NCBI GenBank assembly: GCA_026394025.1
Contig: JAPKZC010000316.1
Location: forward strand, 7,628 to 16,568
Length of the DNA: 8,941 nucleotides
From: Candidatus Solibacter sp.
GTDB taxonomy: Bacteria; Acidobacteriota; Terriglobia; Bryobacterales; Bryobacteraceae
Direction: 5' to 3'
Position numbers and translations under genes: made by a program. The notes under the pieces were generated by a model. That model did not search any database. It saw only the letters and a list, made by a program, of their open reading frames with translations, and was not told where the DNA came from. This document shows, in pieces, positions 1 through 5,611 of this stretch (within the stretch, counting starts at the first letter, position 1; each line of letters begins with the position of its first letter).

Positions 1-121
1 CAAAGAGGTACTGGAAGGGCGCGCGCTGGCCGACGAAAAAGTGAGGCCATTTATCGAAGGCAAGCAGGTGGTCAAAGTGATCACCGTGCCCGACAAGCTG
101 GTCAACATCGTGGTGAAGTAG
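1..121 (+). CDS. leuS: Leucyl-tRNA synthetase, C-terminal end (partial)
   Basis: Only the last 39 codons are present, read in the frame that begins at base 2 and ends at TAG 119-121. The tail reads FIEGKQVVKVITVPDKLVNIVVK-stop, counting only part of it as key: the 'EGK..vKviv.P.KLVNIVVK' ending is the hallmark C-terminus of bacterial LeuRS, the extreme end of the C-terminal tRNA-contacting domain. LeuRS charges tRNA-Leu in the cytoplasm. The C-terminus looks full length, so the adjacent mobile element has not truncated the protein. The stop codon TAG is also the last three bases of the GTAG head of the REP palindrome that follows. Identification rests on a short but very characteristic tail. 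Confidence 0.85.
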   Translation, partial: KEVLEGRALADEKVRPFIEGKQVVKVITVPDKLVNIVVK

Positions 122-142
122 GACAGGCCTCCTGGCCTGTCC
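118..142 (+). repeat. Left REP palindrome with GTAG head
   Basis: GTAG at 118-121 is followed by the half-site GGACAGGCC (121-129), a TCCT loop (130-133) and the exact complement GGCCTGTCC (134-142). The leuS stop TAG is bases 119-121. The transposase ATG starts at the next base, 143, so the hairpin would take the place of a normal ribosome binding site. As RNA the hairpin could also end or stabilise the leuS transcript. Confidence 0.85.
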
Positions 143-704
143 ATGTGGTACAACAGCCTCGTGTCCTACCACGAGCGCCACTTGCCGCACTGGCAGCCCG
201 AGGGTGCCGCCTTATTTATCACGTGGCGTTTGCACGGATCGTTGCCCAAGACTCCTCTGACCACCCAGCACCGGCAGGCGGGACGAGCATTCGTGGCAGT
301 GGATCGGGAATTGGATAGAGCCGCCAGCGGTCCCCGATGGCTCCTCGATGAACGTGTAGCGCGGTGTGTTGTCGATACCCTCCACTACGGGGAGAAACAA
401 CTTCGCCTATACGCACTTCGTGCCTGGGTCCTGATGGCGAACCACGTTCACATTCTCATCTATCCAGAGGCGCAATTATCGAAGATCACGAAATCGATCA
501 AGAACTTTTCGGCCCGCCAGGCCAATGCCATTCTGGGGCGCATGGGGCAGCCGTTCTGGCAGGACGAATCCTATGATCATTGGGTGCGGGGGCCGGTTGA
601 GTTGGAAAAGATCGTTCGGTAATATTGAGGAGAATCCGGTGACGGCGGGATTGGTGGAGAGAGTGGAAAATTGGCGGTGGTCAAGTGCGTTCGGCGTTGT
701 CTAG
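143..704 (+). pseudogene. REP-associated tyrosine transposase (RAYT, Y1/HUH family), +1 frameshift near the end
   Basis: The open frame 143-622 encodes 159 residues. The N-terminus (SYHERHLPHWQPEGAALFIT, then WRLHGSLP) is typical of RAYTs. The HUH metal-binding motif is H101-V-H103 inside ANHVHILI. The segment GQPFWQDESYDHWVR holds Tyr144, my candidate for the nucleophile that attacks single-stranded DNA at REP hairpins. The frame stops at TAA 620-622 right after ELEKIVR. One base further on, the frame reads IEENPVTAGLVERVENWRWS and ends at TAG 702-704. This is the normal RAYT C-terminus, so removing one A at 621/622 restores a continuous protein of about 186 residues. No Shine-Dalgarno is visible because the ATG abuts the palindrome. 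The lesion may be real inactivation or a sequence error. Family assignment is firm. Confidence 0.85.
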
Positions 705-729
705 GGACAGGCCGGGAGGCCTGTCCTAC
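705..729 (-). repeat. Right REP palindrome, inverted copy with GTAG head on the minus strand
   Basis: GGACAGGCC (705-713), loop GGGA (714-717) and GGCCTGTCC (718-726), followed by CTAC (726-729), which is GTAG read on the minus strand. On the minus strand the loop is TCCC against TCCT in the left copy, the only mismatch over 25 bases. The methyltransferase stop codon (TAG on the minus strand, bases 726-728) lies inside this GTAG. A hairpin between two convergent genes may also act as a two-way transcription end, although no clear U-run follows. Confidence 0.85.
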
Positions 730-1727
730 ATAACCAGACGCACTACCGTCTCCAGATGGTAGGTCTGTGGGAACAGGTCCATCAGCGTCATTCCCTCTAC
801 GCGATAGCCGGCCGCTACCAAACCTGCCAGATCGCGTGCCAGTGTCGCCGGATCGCACGCCACAATCGTGATCTGCCGCGGCCGCAATTCCGTCAAACGC
901 GCCACCACCGCTTTGCCCAGCCCAGTGCGCGGCGGATCCAGCACCACGAAATCCGGTGCCTTCTCCAACTGCGCCAGACGCTCCTCGGCCGTTTGCGCCA
1001 TCGCTTGAAGATTCCCGAGGCCCGCGCGCTCCGTATTGAATTGCAGATCGCGCACCGCGCCCGCACCCGATTCCACAGCCGTCACCTCGCGAAAGCGCCG
1101 CGCCAGCGGCAGTGAGAGCAGGCCCACGCCGGCGTACAGGTCGAGCGCCGTCTCGCCTTCCGCGCCTTCGATCGCCGCTTCCACCAGCCGGTCGATCAGC
1201 AACCGGTTGACCTGGAAAAAGGAATTGCTGCTCACACGGAACTTGCCCTGATAATCCAATGCGCCTTCCACCAGTCCCGGAATCTCTTTCGCGCACCAGT
1301 CGAAAAAACGCCGCGCCACGGGACGATCGGTTTCGAGCACGTTAATCTGGACTTCGTTTTCGTCGGTGAACACTTCGAGCGACTTGATGAACCGCGGCCA
1401 CCGCCAGTCGCGCTGCATCGCGGCCAGCGCCGCCACAGCCTGGTTGATCTTGGGCGACCCCACCGGACACTCGTTCACCGCGCACAGCTTGTGCGATCGC
1501 GCTTCGCGATACCCCAGGTGTTTTTCCTCGACGTGCAGTTGCACGCGATTGCGATAGCCGAACGGCTCTGCCGCCACGACCGCGATCTCCGCCGGCGGCT
1601 CGATCTTCCCCAGCCGTTGCAGAGCTTCCACCAGGATCGCCCGCTTGACGCCCAGTTGGTATTCATATGGGGCGTGCTGATAGTGGCAGCCGCCGCAGCG
1701 CCCGTATACCGGGCACGGCGCCGCCAC
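726..1727 (-). CDS. rlmD: 23S rRNA (uracil-C5)-methyltransferase RlmD/TrmA family, Fe-S and catalytic domains
   Basis: Encodes 333 residues from a GTG at 1725-1727. It transfers a methyl group from SAM to C5 of a uridine in RNA; 23S U1939 is the usual RlmD target, but related enzymes modify other sites. Fe-S cluster cysteines are C5, C11 and C14 (CPVYGRCGGC) with C87 (NECPVG). The Rossmann SAM motif is LDLYAGVGLLSLPLA near 196-209, with E219 (TAVES). DPPR is at 264-267. The catalytic cysteine is C291 in VACDPATLARDL. Family members are about 380-450 residues with an N-terminal TRAM domain. Here that domain is encoded in the same frame just upstream (1746-1895) but separated by TAG 1743-1745. 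The GTG lies only 15 bases after that stop and has no good Shine-Dalgarno, so translation may depend on re-initiation, or the gene may be dead. The stop codon is shared with the right REP. Confidence 0.85.
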   Translation of the reverse strand: MAAPCPVYGRCGGCHYQHAPYEYQLGVKRAILVEALQRLGKIEPPAEIAVVAAEPFGYRNRVQLHVEEKHLGYREARSHKLCAVNECPVGSPKINQAVAALAAMQRDWRWPRFIKSLEVFTDENEVQINVLETDRPVARRFFDWCAKEIPGLVEGALDYQGKFRVSSNSFFQVNRLLIDRLVEAAIEGAEGETALDLYAGVGLLSLPLARRFREVTAVESGAGAVRDLQFNTERAGLGNLQAMAQTAEERLAQLEKAPDFVVLDPPRTGLGKAVVARLTELRPRQITIVACDPATLARDLAGLVAAGYRVEGMTLMDLFPQTYHLETVVRLVM

Positions 1728-1742
1728 GCGATCCGGGGCGGC

Positions 1743-1895
1743 CTACAGCCCTTCGAGCATGCGCGCTCGCACCAACCCGGGCTTCTCCTGCTCCGCGCGC
1801 GCGAGGATTCGCTCCCCCGGCAGCACGAAGGGCGTGAACACGACGCGCCCATCGAGGCGCGCCAGCCCGTCGCCGCCGTACACCAGCTTTTCCAC
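1743..1895 (-). pseudogene. TRAM domain of the RlmD-type methyltransferase, cut off by an in-frame TAG
   Basis: In the same minus-strand frame as the catalytic part, this segment reads VEKLVYGGDGLARLDG, then VVFTPFVLPGERILARAEQEK, then PGLVRARMLEGL and TAG at 1743-1745. Beyond the stop the frame continues AAPDRVAAPCP into the Fe-S motif. VEKLVYGGDGLAR and the PGE..(x)..RA pattern are typical of the TRAM RNA-binding fold at the start of RlmD-type enzymes. Family members have an acidic or other sense codon where the TAG stands (GAG would need one change). No in-frame ATG precedes the domain before an upstream TGA; the best start is GTG 1893-1895, although conserved-looking residues (NFEVT) lie just upstream of it. 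The 5' end is therefore uncertain. Confidence 0.7.
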
Positions 1896-1920
1896 CGTGA
1901 CTTCAAAATTGCTTAGGATA

Positions 1921-1931
1921 GGAGTTACTCC
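1921..1931. promoter_or_regulatory. 11-bp perfect palindrome between divergent rlmD and trpS
   Basis: GGAGTTACTCC is a GGAGT half-site, one central T and its exact complement. It lies in the short gap between the divergent methyltransferase and trpS genes, which must contain both promoters. It could be an operator, but an 11-bp palindrome can occur by chance. No -10/-35 pair stands out to me here. Confidence 0.15.
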
Positions 1932-1952
1932 CTTAATTGCCGCTCACCTACC

Positions 1953-2960
1953 ATGAGAACACGAGTCTTCTCCGGAATGCAGCCCACCGGTAATCTTCAC
2001 ATCGGAAATTACCTCGGCGCGCTGAAGAACTGGGTCCGCATCCAGCACGATTACGAGTGTATTTTCTGCATCGTGGATCTGCACGCCGTCACAGTCTATC
2101 AGAACCCGGCGGAACTACGCGCCAAAATCAACGAGACGGCCGCCCTTTATCTGGCCGCCGGCATCGACCCGAAGGATTGCGCCATCATGGTGCAGTCCGC
2201 CGTGCCCGCCCATGCCGAACTCGCCTGGATGCTGACCTGTGTCACCCCTATCGGCTGGCTGGAGCGCATGACGCAGTACAAGGTCAAGAGCGCCAAGCAG
2301 GAATCCGTCGGCGACGGCCTGCTGCAATACCCTGTCCTCATGGCCGCCGAATACCCCGTTCTCATGGCCGCCGATATCCTGCTCTACCAGGCGGGTATCG
2401 TGCCCGTGGGCGAAGACCAGGCCCAGCATCTGGAACTCACCCGCGATGTCGCGCAGCGCTTCAATTCGCTCTACGGTGACACCTTCGTCGTCCCCGACAC
2501 CAGCCTCCCCACCGTCGGCGCGCGCGTCATGGGCCTCGACGACCCGACGCAGAAGATGAGTAAATCCGCCACCGGCATGAATCACGCCGTGGCCCTGCTC
2601 GACGCCCCCGATAAGATCCGCAAGACCATCATGCGCGCCACCACGGATTCCAACCCCGAAGTCGATTTCGATACAGCCGGCCCCGGCGTGCTCAATCTCC
2701 TCTCCATCTACCAGGCGTTCTCCGGCGAACCCGATGACACAATGAAGACCAGGTTCACCGGCATGCGCTACGGCGATCTCAAGAAGCAAGTCGCCGAGAT
2801 GGTGGTGGCCCACCTGGAGCCCTTCCAGCAGCGCTATCGCGAAATCACCGCCGACCCGGCCTGTCTCGCCGCCATCCTTCGCGATGGCGCGGAGCGCGTG
2901 TCCCCCATCGCCAACAGTACGGTCGGCACCGTCAAACGGCGAATGGGCCTCTACACGTAG
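1953..2960 (+). CDS. trpS: Tryptophanyl-tRNA synthetase
   Basis: Encodes 335 residues, close to the usual length of about 330. It charges tRNA-Trp with tryptophan in the cytoplasm. It is a class I synthetase: the HIGH-type signature is PTGNLHIGN (HIGN at 16-19) and the KMSKS loop is K201-MSKS205. VPVGEDQAQHLELTRDVAQR is the strongly conserved TrpRS block. The ATG at 1953 starts directly on the family's usual N-terminus (MRTRVFSGMQPTG), although no Shine-Dalgarno sits at normal spacing. Odd point: the conserved motif YPVLMAAD, normally present once, occurs twice back to back from residue 126 (YPVLMAAE-YPVLMAAD), because of a 24-bp tandem duplication. Its TAG is 5 bases before the MFS start, so the two are probably co-transcribed. 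Confidence 0.97.
   Translation: MRTRVFSGMQPTGNLHIGNYLGALKNWVRIQHDYECIFCIVDLHAVTVYQNPAELRAKINETAALYLAAGIDPKDCAIMVQSAVPAHAELAWMLTCVTPIGWLERMTQYKVKSAKQESVGDGLLQYPVLMAAEYPVLMAADILLYQAGIVPVGEDQAQHLELTRDVAQRFNSLYGDTFVVPDTSLPTVGARVMGLDDPTQKMSKSATGMNHAVALLDAPDKIRKTIMRATTDSNPEVDFDTAGPGVLNLLSIYQAFSGEPDDTMKTRFTGMRYGDLKKQVAEMVVAHLEPFQQRYREITADPACLAAILRDGAERVSPIANSTVGTVKRRMGLYT
2328..2375 (+). repeat. 24-bp in-frame tandem duplication inside trpS
   Basis: Copy 1 is 2328-2351 and copy 2 is 2352-2375. They differ at three third-codon positions (CCT/CCC, GTC/GTT, GAA/GAT). They encode YPVLMAAE and YPVLMAAD, adding 8 residues within the Rossmann catalytic domain next to the segment ILLYQAGIVPVGEDQ. The differences between copies are two silent changes and one Glu/Asp exchange. 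This suggests that the duplication is not brand new, or was under coding constraint afterwards. Confidence 0.9.
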
Positions 2961-2965
2961 GGCCG

Positions 2966-4027
2966 ATGCTCGCAAGCTACCTCGCCCTGCTCCGCCGCAA
3001 CCGCAACTATCGCCTCCTCTGGCTGGCACAGATCGTCAGTGAACTTGGCGACTGGTTCTATACGCTCGCCGTCTACAATCTGCTGCTCGATCTAACTGGC
3101 AGCAAGGCCCAGGCCGTGGGTCTCGCAGTCGTCCTGCAAGTGCTCCCCAGCACGTTCGCCGCCCCCACCGCCGGGGTGCTCAATGACCGCATCAGCCGCA
3201 AGCGCATCATGATCGGTGCCGATCTGGTGCGCTGCTTCATCGTCCTCGGCATGCTGTTGGTGCGCACTCCCTCGATGGTTTGGTTGGTTTACCCGCTGCT
3301 TCTCGTCGAGACCGTCGGCGCCGCGTTCTTCGAGCCCGCGCATAGTTCGGTCATCCCCAACATCGTCCCCGAGAATCAGGTGCTCGCGGCCAACGCGCTG
3401 GCCTCCATCACGTGGTCGTTCTGCCTCGCCGCCGGAGCATCGCTGGGAGGAATCGCCGCGGTCTGGCTGGGACGCAACGCGGTCTTCGTGCTCAACGCCT
3501 GCTCCTTTCTGCTCTCCGCGTGGCTGATCAGGCGCATGGATTTCGCCGAACCTCACGTCGCCGGACGCCCACCCCTGCGTGCCCGCGAACTGGTGGAGTT
3601 CACGCCCATCCTCGAAGGCATGCGCTACATCCGCCGTGATCCCCGCATCTTCGCCACCGTCTTCGTGAAAGGCGGAATTGGTCTGCTCGGCGCCAACAAT
3701 GTGCTGCTCCCCATCCTCGGAGAGCGCATATTTCCGGTGAAACTCGCCGGCCTGGACCACAGCCGCGCCGCGCTCCTGGGCATGAGCATGTTGATGGGTG
3801 CCCGCGGCGCCGGCTCGCTCCTCGGTCCCCTGATCGGCAGCCGCTGGGCGGGCGAAAGCCACTCCCGCCTGCGCATCGGGATCTTGATCGGTTTCGTGAT
3901 CGCCGCGGCCGGCTACGTGTGCCTCGGCGCCTCCACTTCGCTTGCTATCGCCATCTGCGCCGTAGTGGCCGCGCACGCCGGCAGTTCGACCAACTGGGTT
4001 TTCTCCAGCACGCTGCTCCAGATCTAA
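2966..4027 (+). CDS. MFS transporter, cut short by an in-frame TAA
   Basis: The open frame encodes 353 residues of a major facilitator superfamily permease, probably of the MFS_3/EntS-like exporter group. The substrate is unknown. The N-terminus NYRLLWLAQIVSELGDWFYT and the loop 2-3 motif A (G70-VLNDRISRKR, then DLVR) are typical. Many hydrophobic helices follow. A large central loop (about residues 192-215, RRMDFAEPHVAGRPPLRARE) separates the two halves. The frame stops at TAA 4025-4027 after LLQI, but coding continues in the same frame to TAG 4244-4246. A single base (TAT or TAC to TAA) separates it from a normal 426-residue protein. As read, it lacks roughly the last two membrane helices and is unlikely to work. 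It starts 5 bases after trpS, with weak or no Shine-Dalgarno, which suggests translational coupling. Confidence 0.85.
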   Translation: MLASYLALLRRNRNYRLLWLAQIVSELGDWFYTLAVYNLLLDLTGSKAQAVGLAVVLQVLPSTFAAPTAGVLNDRISRKRIMIGADLVRCFIVLGMLLVRTPSMVWLVYPLLLVETVGAAFFEPAHSSVIPNIVPENQVLAANALASITWSFCLAAGASLGGIAAVWLGRNAVFVLNACSFLLSAWLIRRMDFAEPHVAGRPPLRARELVEFTPILEGMRYIRRDPRIFATVFVKGGIGLLGANNVLLPILGERIFPVKLAGLDHSRAALLGMSMLMGARGAGSLLGPLIGSRWAGESHSRLRIGILIGFVIAAAGYVCLGASTSLAIAICAVVAAHAGSSTNWVFSSTLLQI

Positions 4028-4246
4028 ACCGAAGACCGCTTCCGCGGCCGCGTCTTCAGCGCCGATGTCGGCATCTGCATGCTGGTTATGTCCGCGAGCA
4101 GCTACGTGGCCGCCGTCGTCATCGATTTCGGCGTCCCGCCGCGCGCCTTCGCGGCTGCCATCGGTCTGGTCATGCTGGTCCCCGCCGCGGCGTGGGCTGT
4201 CGCGCTGCGCCGCACCGGCCGTACAAAACGGTTTGCCCCGGAGTAG
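4028..4246 (+). pseudogene. C-terminal remnant of the MFS transporter, same frame
   Basis: Directly after the TAA the same frame encodes 72 residues. They begin TEDRFRGRVFSADVGICMLV; the DRFRGRVFS motif is common in the loop before the last two helices of this MFS group. Two hydrophobic stretches follow (around MLVMSASSYVAAVVI and AAAIGLVMLVPAAAWAVAL), then a basic tail ending in PE and TAG. Lack of further stops or shifts argues that the break is recent or an error. Its end lies 32 bases before the next gene. Confidence 0.75.
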
Positions 4247-4278
4247 AATTGACTTTTGACAACAGGAGAAACGGATCC

Positions 4279-5133
4279 ATGAAGATCGATACGTCACGCC
4301 GCAGTTTTCTGGGCGCCGCCGCCGGGATGGCGGGTTTCAGCGCGATTGGCGCCACACCGGCCTTTGCCGTGGTGGAGCCCGAGCCTTGGGGAATTAAGCT
4401 GGGCGTCGCCACCTATTCCCTGCGTAGCTTCGACCGGCCCACCGCCATCGAAATGCTCAAGAAGTTGCAGGTGAAGTATGTCAGCATCAAGGACATTCAC
4501 TTGAAGATCGGCGCGCCGCCGGAGGAAACCAAGGCCGGCCGGGCCGAGTTCGACGCTGCCGGATTGGTGGTCACCAGTGGCGGCAACGTGGATATGACGA
4601 AGGGCGTCACGGTAGACGATCTTCGCAAGCAGTTCGACTACGCCAGGGCGGCCGGCCTGCCGATGATGGTCTGCGCGCCGACGCATGAGAACATCAAAGC
4701 GGTGGAGACGCTGGTCAAGGAATACAACATCCGCATCGCGATTCACAACCACGGCCCCGAGGACAAGCATTTTCCCACGCCGCAATCCGTGCTCGAGGTG
4801 GTCCGCAAGCTGGACAAACGCTGCGGCCTGTGCATGGATATCGGCCACTCCGCGCGCACCGGCATCGATGTGACGAAGACCATTGCCGAGGCTGCCGACC
4901 GCCTGTTCGACGTACACGTCAAGGACCTGCGCGACCTGAAAAACAAGGACAGCCAGTGCGATATCGGCGACGGTGCCTTTTCCTTCCCGGCCATCTTCAA
5001 GCAGCTGAAGAAGATGGGATACACGGGCTGCGTCAACCTGGAATACGAGATCAACGCCAAGGACCCCATGATGGGCATGCAGCGCTCGCTGAGTTTCGAG
5101 CGCGGCGTGCTGGCCGCTCTGGCGGCCGCGTAG
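4279..5133 (+). CDS. Tat-exported sugar phosphate isomerase/epimerase-like TIM-barrel protein
   Basis: Encodes 284 residues. AGGAG at 4264-4268 lies 10 bases before the ATG. The N-terminus has a twin-arginine motif (S6-RRSFLG) followed by a hydrophobic stretch and an AFA cleavage site near residue 30, so the protein is probably exported folded. The body is a xylose-isomerase-like/AP-endonuclease-2 TIM barrel. Likely metal or substrate residues are H156 and H158 (IAIHNHGPED), D187 and H190 (CMDIGHSAR), H213 and D216 (DVHVKDL) and E255 (VNLEYE). Family members act on sugars or inositols, often with Mn or Mg; the substrate here is unknown. Export of such proteins is common in Acidobacteriota and Planctomycetota. 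The thioesterase starts 5 bases after its stop, so the two are probably translated together. Confidence 0.88.
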   Translation: MKIDTSRRSFLGAAAGMAGFSAIGATPAFAVVEPEPWGIKLGVATYSLRSFDRPTAIEMLKKLQVKYVSIKDIHLKIGAPPEETKAGRAEFDAAGLVVTSGGNVDMTKGVTVDDLRKQFDYARAAGLPMMVCAPTHENIKAVETLVKEYNIRIAIHNHGPEDKHFPTPQSVLEVVRKLDKRCGLCMDIGHSARTGIDVTKTIAEAADRLFDVHVKDLRDLKNKDSQCDIGDGAFSFPAIFKQLKKMGYTGCVNLEYEINAKDPMMGMQRSLSFERGVLAALAAA

Positions 5134-5138
5134 TCCGT

Positions 5139-5531
5139 ATGGCCAACATTCCGATCGGCACCAAAGGCGAGTTCCAACTGCTGGTGACCACCGAGGTGGC
5201 CATCAGCTTCCTGGGGACGGAGGGCGCGCGAGTGCTCTCCACTCCCCACATGATCGGATATATGGAGCGCACGTGCCGCGACGCGGTACTCCCGTTGCTG
5301 GAGGCCGGCTACGATACCTTGGGCACGCACGTCAACGTGGCGCACCTGGCCGCGGCGCCCATCGGGATGTCCGTGACGTTTACGGCGGAGGTGATTCGGG
5401 TGGATGGCCGGCGGGTGGAGTTCCGCGTGGAAGCGCGGGACGAGAAAGAGAAGATTGGCGAGGGCACTCACGTGCGCGCCATCATCAATATCGCGAAGTT
5501 TGCCACGCGCCTGGCGGCGAAACAGGTGTAG
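5139..5531 (+). CDS. FlK-like hot-dog thioesterase
   Basis: Encodes 130 residues, the normal size for a single hot-dog domain. It resembles fluoroacetyl-CoA thioesterase FlK and its many relatives of unknown substrate. Candidate catalytic residues are Thr35 (LSTPHM), Glu43 (GYMERTC) and a histidine in GTHVNVAHLAAAPIGM (H64 or H69), matching the Thr/Glu/His set known in FlK. The C-terminus RVEFRVEARDEKEKIGEGTH is also family-like. No signal peptide: it should act in the cytoplasm on an acyl-CoA. I chose the ATG at 5139 because it gives the domain's usual start and lies 5 bases after the upstream stop; a longer frame upstream overlaps the TIM-barrel gene and is not domain-like. There is no Shine-Dalgarno, so translational coupling is likely. 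Its TAG stop forms part of a GTAG preceding a double hairpin. Confidence 0.88.
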   Translation: MANIPIGTKGEFQLLVTTEVAISFLGTEGARVLSTPHMIGYMERTCRDAVLPLLEAGYDTLGTHVNVAHLAAAPIGMSVTFTAEVIRVDGRRVEFRVEARDEKEKIGEGTHVRAIINIAKFATRLAAKQV

Positions 5532-5565
5532 TCCCCACTCCGCGGGGCAGCCATTCCTGGCTGCC
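5528..5565 (+). repeat. GTAG plus double hairpin (REP-like) at the thioesterase stop codon
   Basis: GTAG (5528-5531) includes the thioesterase TAG. It is followed by a short hairpin CCCCAC-TCC-GCGGGG (5533-5547, one A/C mismatch). A second, perfect hairpin follows, GGCAGCCA-TTCC-TGGCTGCC (5546-5565). The two share two G bases, so they either stack or compete. The layout (GTAG head, then hairpin with a TCC-containing loop, on a stop codon) parallels the REP pair at 118-729 but the stem sequence differs. It may be a second REP family and/or a transcription end; no U-run follows. Confidence 0.55.
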
Positions 5566-5598
5566 ACCGGTACTCCAGCCGACGCCCTGGACGCAGGT

Positions 5599-5605
5599 AA
5601 GGAGG
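5599..5605 (+). promoter_or_regulatory. Strong Shine-Dalgarno for the small secreted ORF
   Basis: AAGGAGG lies 6 bases before the ATG at 5612, the best ribosome binding site in the window. It is the main reason for calling the short reading frame that follows a gene. Confidence 0.6.
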
Positions 5606-5611
5606 CAACGG

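Larger units (their letters stand above)
118..729. mobile_element. REP/RAYT element (REPIN-like pair flanking a tyrosine transposase)
   Basis: A self-contained unit of about 612 bp. It begins with GTAG plus a perfect 9+4+9 palindrome (118-142), carries a Y1-type REP-associated transposase gene, and ends with the same palindrome inverted and followed by CTAC, the complement of GTAG (705-729). The ends agree in inverted orientation over 25 bases with one mismatch, in the loop. A GTAG tetranucleotide next to an imperfect or perfect hairpin is the known signature of REP sequences bound by RAYT proteins. The element lies between convergent leuS and the methyltransferase gene and contributes the stop codon sequence of both. 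Seen directly: repeats, transposase motifs and stop codon placement. Inferred: that it moved in as a unit. Confidence 0.8.

Noticed and set aside
118..729. CRISPR-like interpretation of the repeated palindromes
   Set aside because: Only two copies, in inverted orientation, about 560 bp apart with a transposase gene between them; this fits REP/RAYT, not a CRISPR array.
577..1296. 239-residue minus-strand frame overlapping the methyltransferase gene
   Set aside because: Gly/Arg/Ala-rich shadow frame. The overlapping frame contains the SAM and catalytic motifs of the RlmD family.
2115..3029. 304-residue open frame opposite trpS
   Set aside because: Gly/His/Val-rich shadow of a well-conserved trpS; no recognisable motif and no ribosome site.
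4249..4261. TTGACT/TTGACA -35-like sequences before the TIM-barrel gene
   Set aside because: A -10 at the right distance would fall on or after the ATG and none is seen. The sequence more likely just precedes the ribosome site in a co-transcribed run.
3919..4278. Long upstream extension in frame with the TIM-barrel gene
   Set aside because: The extension overlaps the MFS reading frame and is Arg-rich non-domain sequence. The Tat signal and the AGGAG at 4264 fix the start at 4279.
3092..4297. 401-residue open frame on the minus strand opposite the MFS gene
   Set aside because: Its product is an Asp/Gly/His/Glu/Arg-rich string with no domain pattern, typical of the antisense shadow of a GC-rich membrane protein gene. 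The plus-strand frame has clear MFS motifs.
4830..5138. Upstream extension in frame with the thioesterase
   Set aside because: It overlaps the 3' part of the TIM-barrel gene and does not resemble any domain. The hot-dog domain begins at the ATG 5139.
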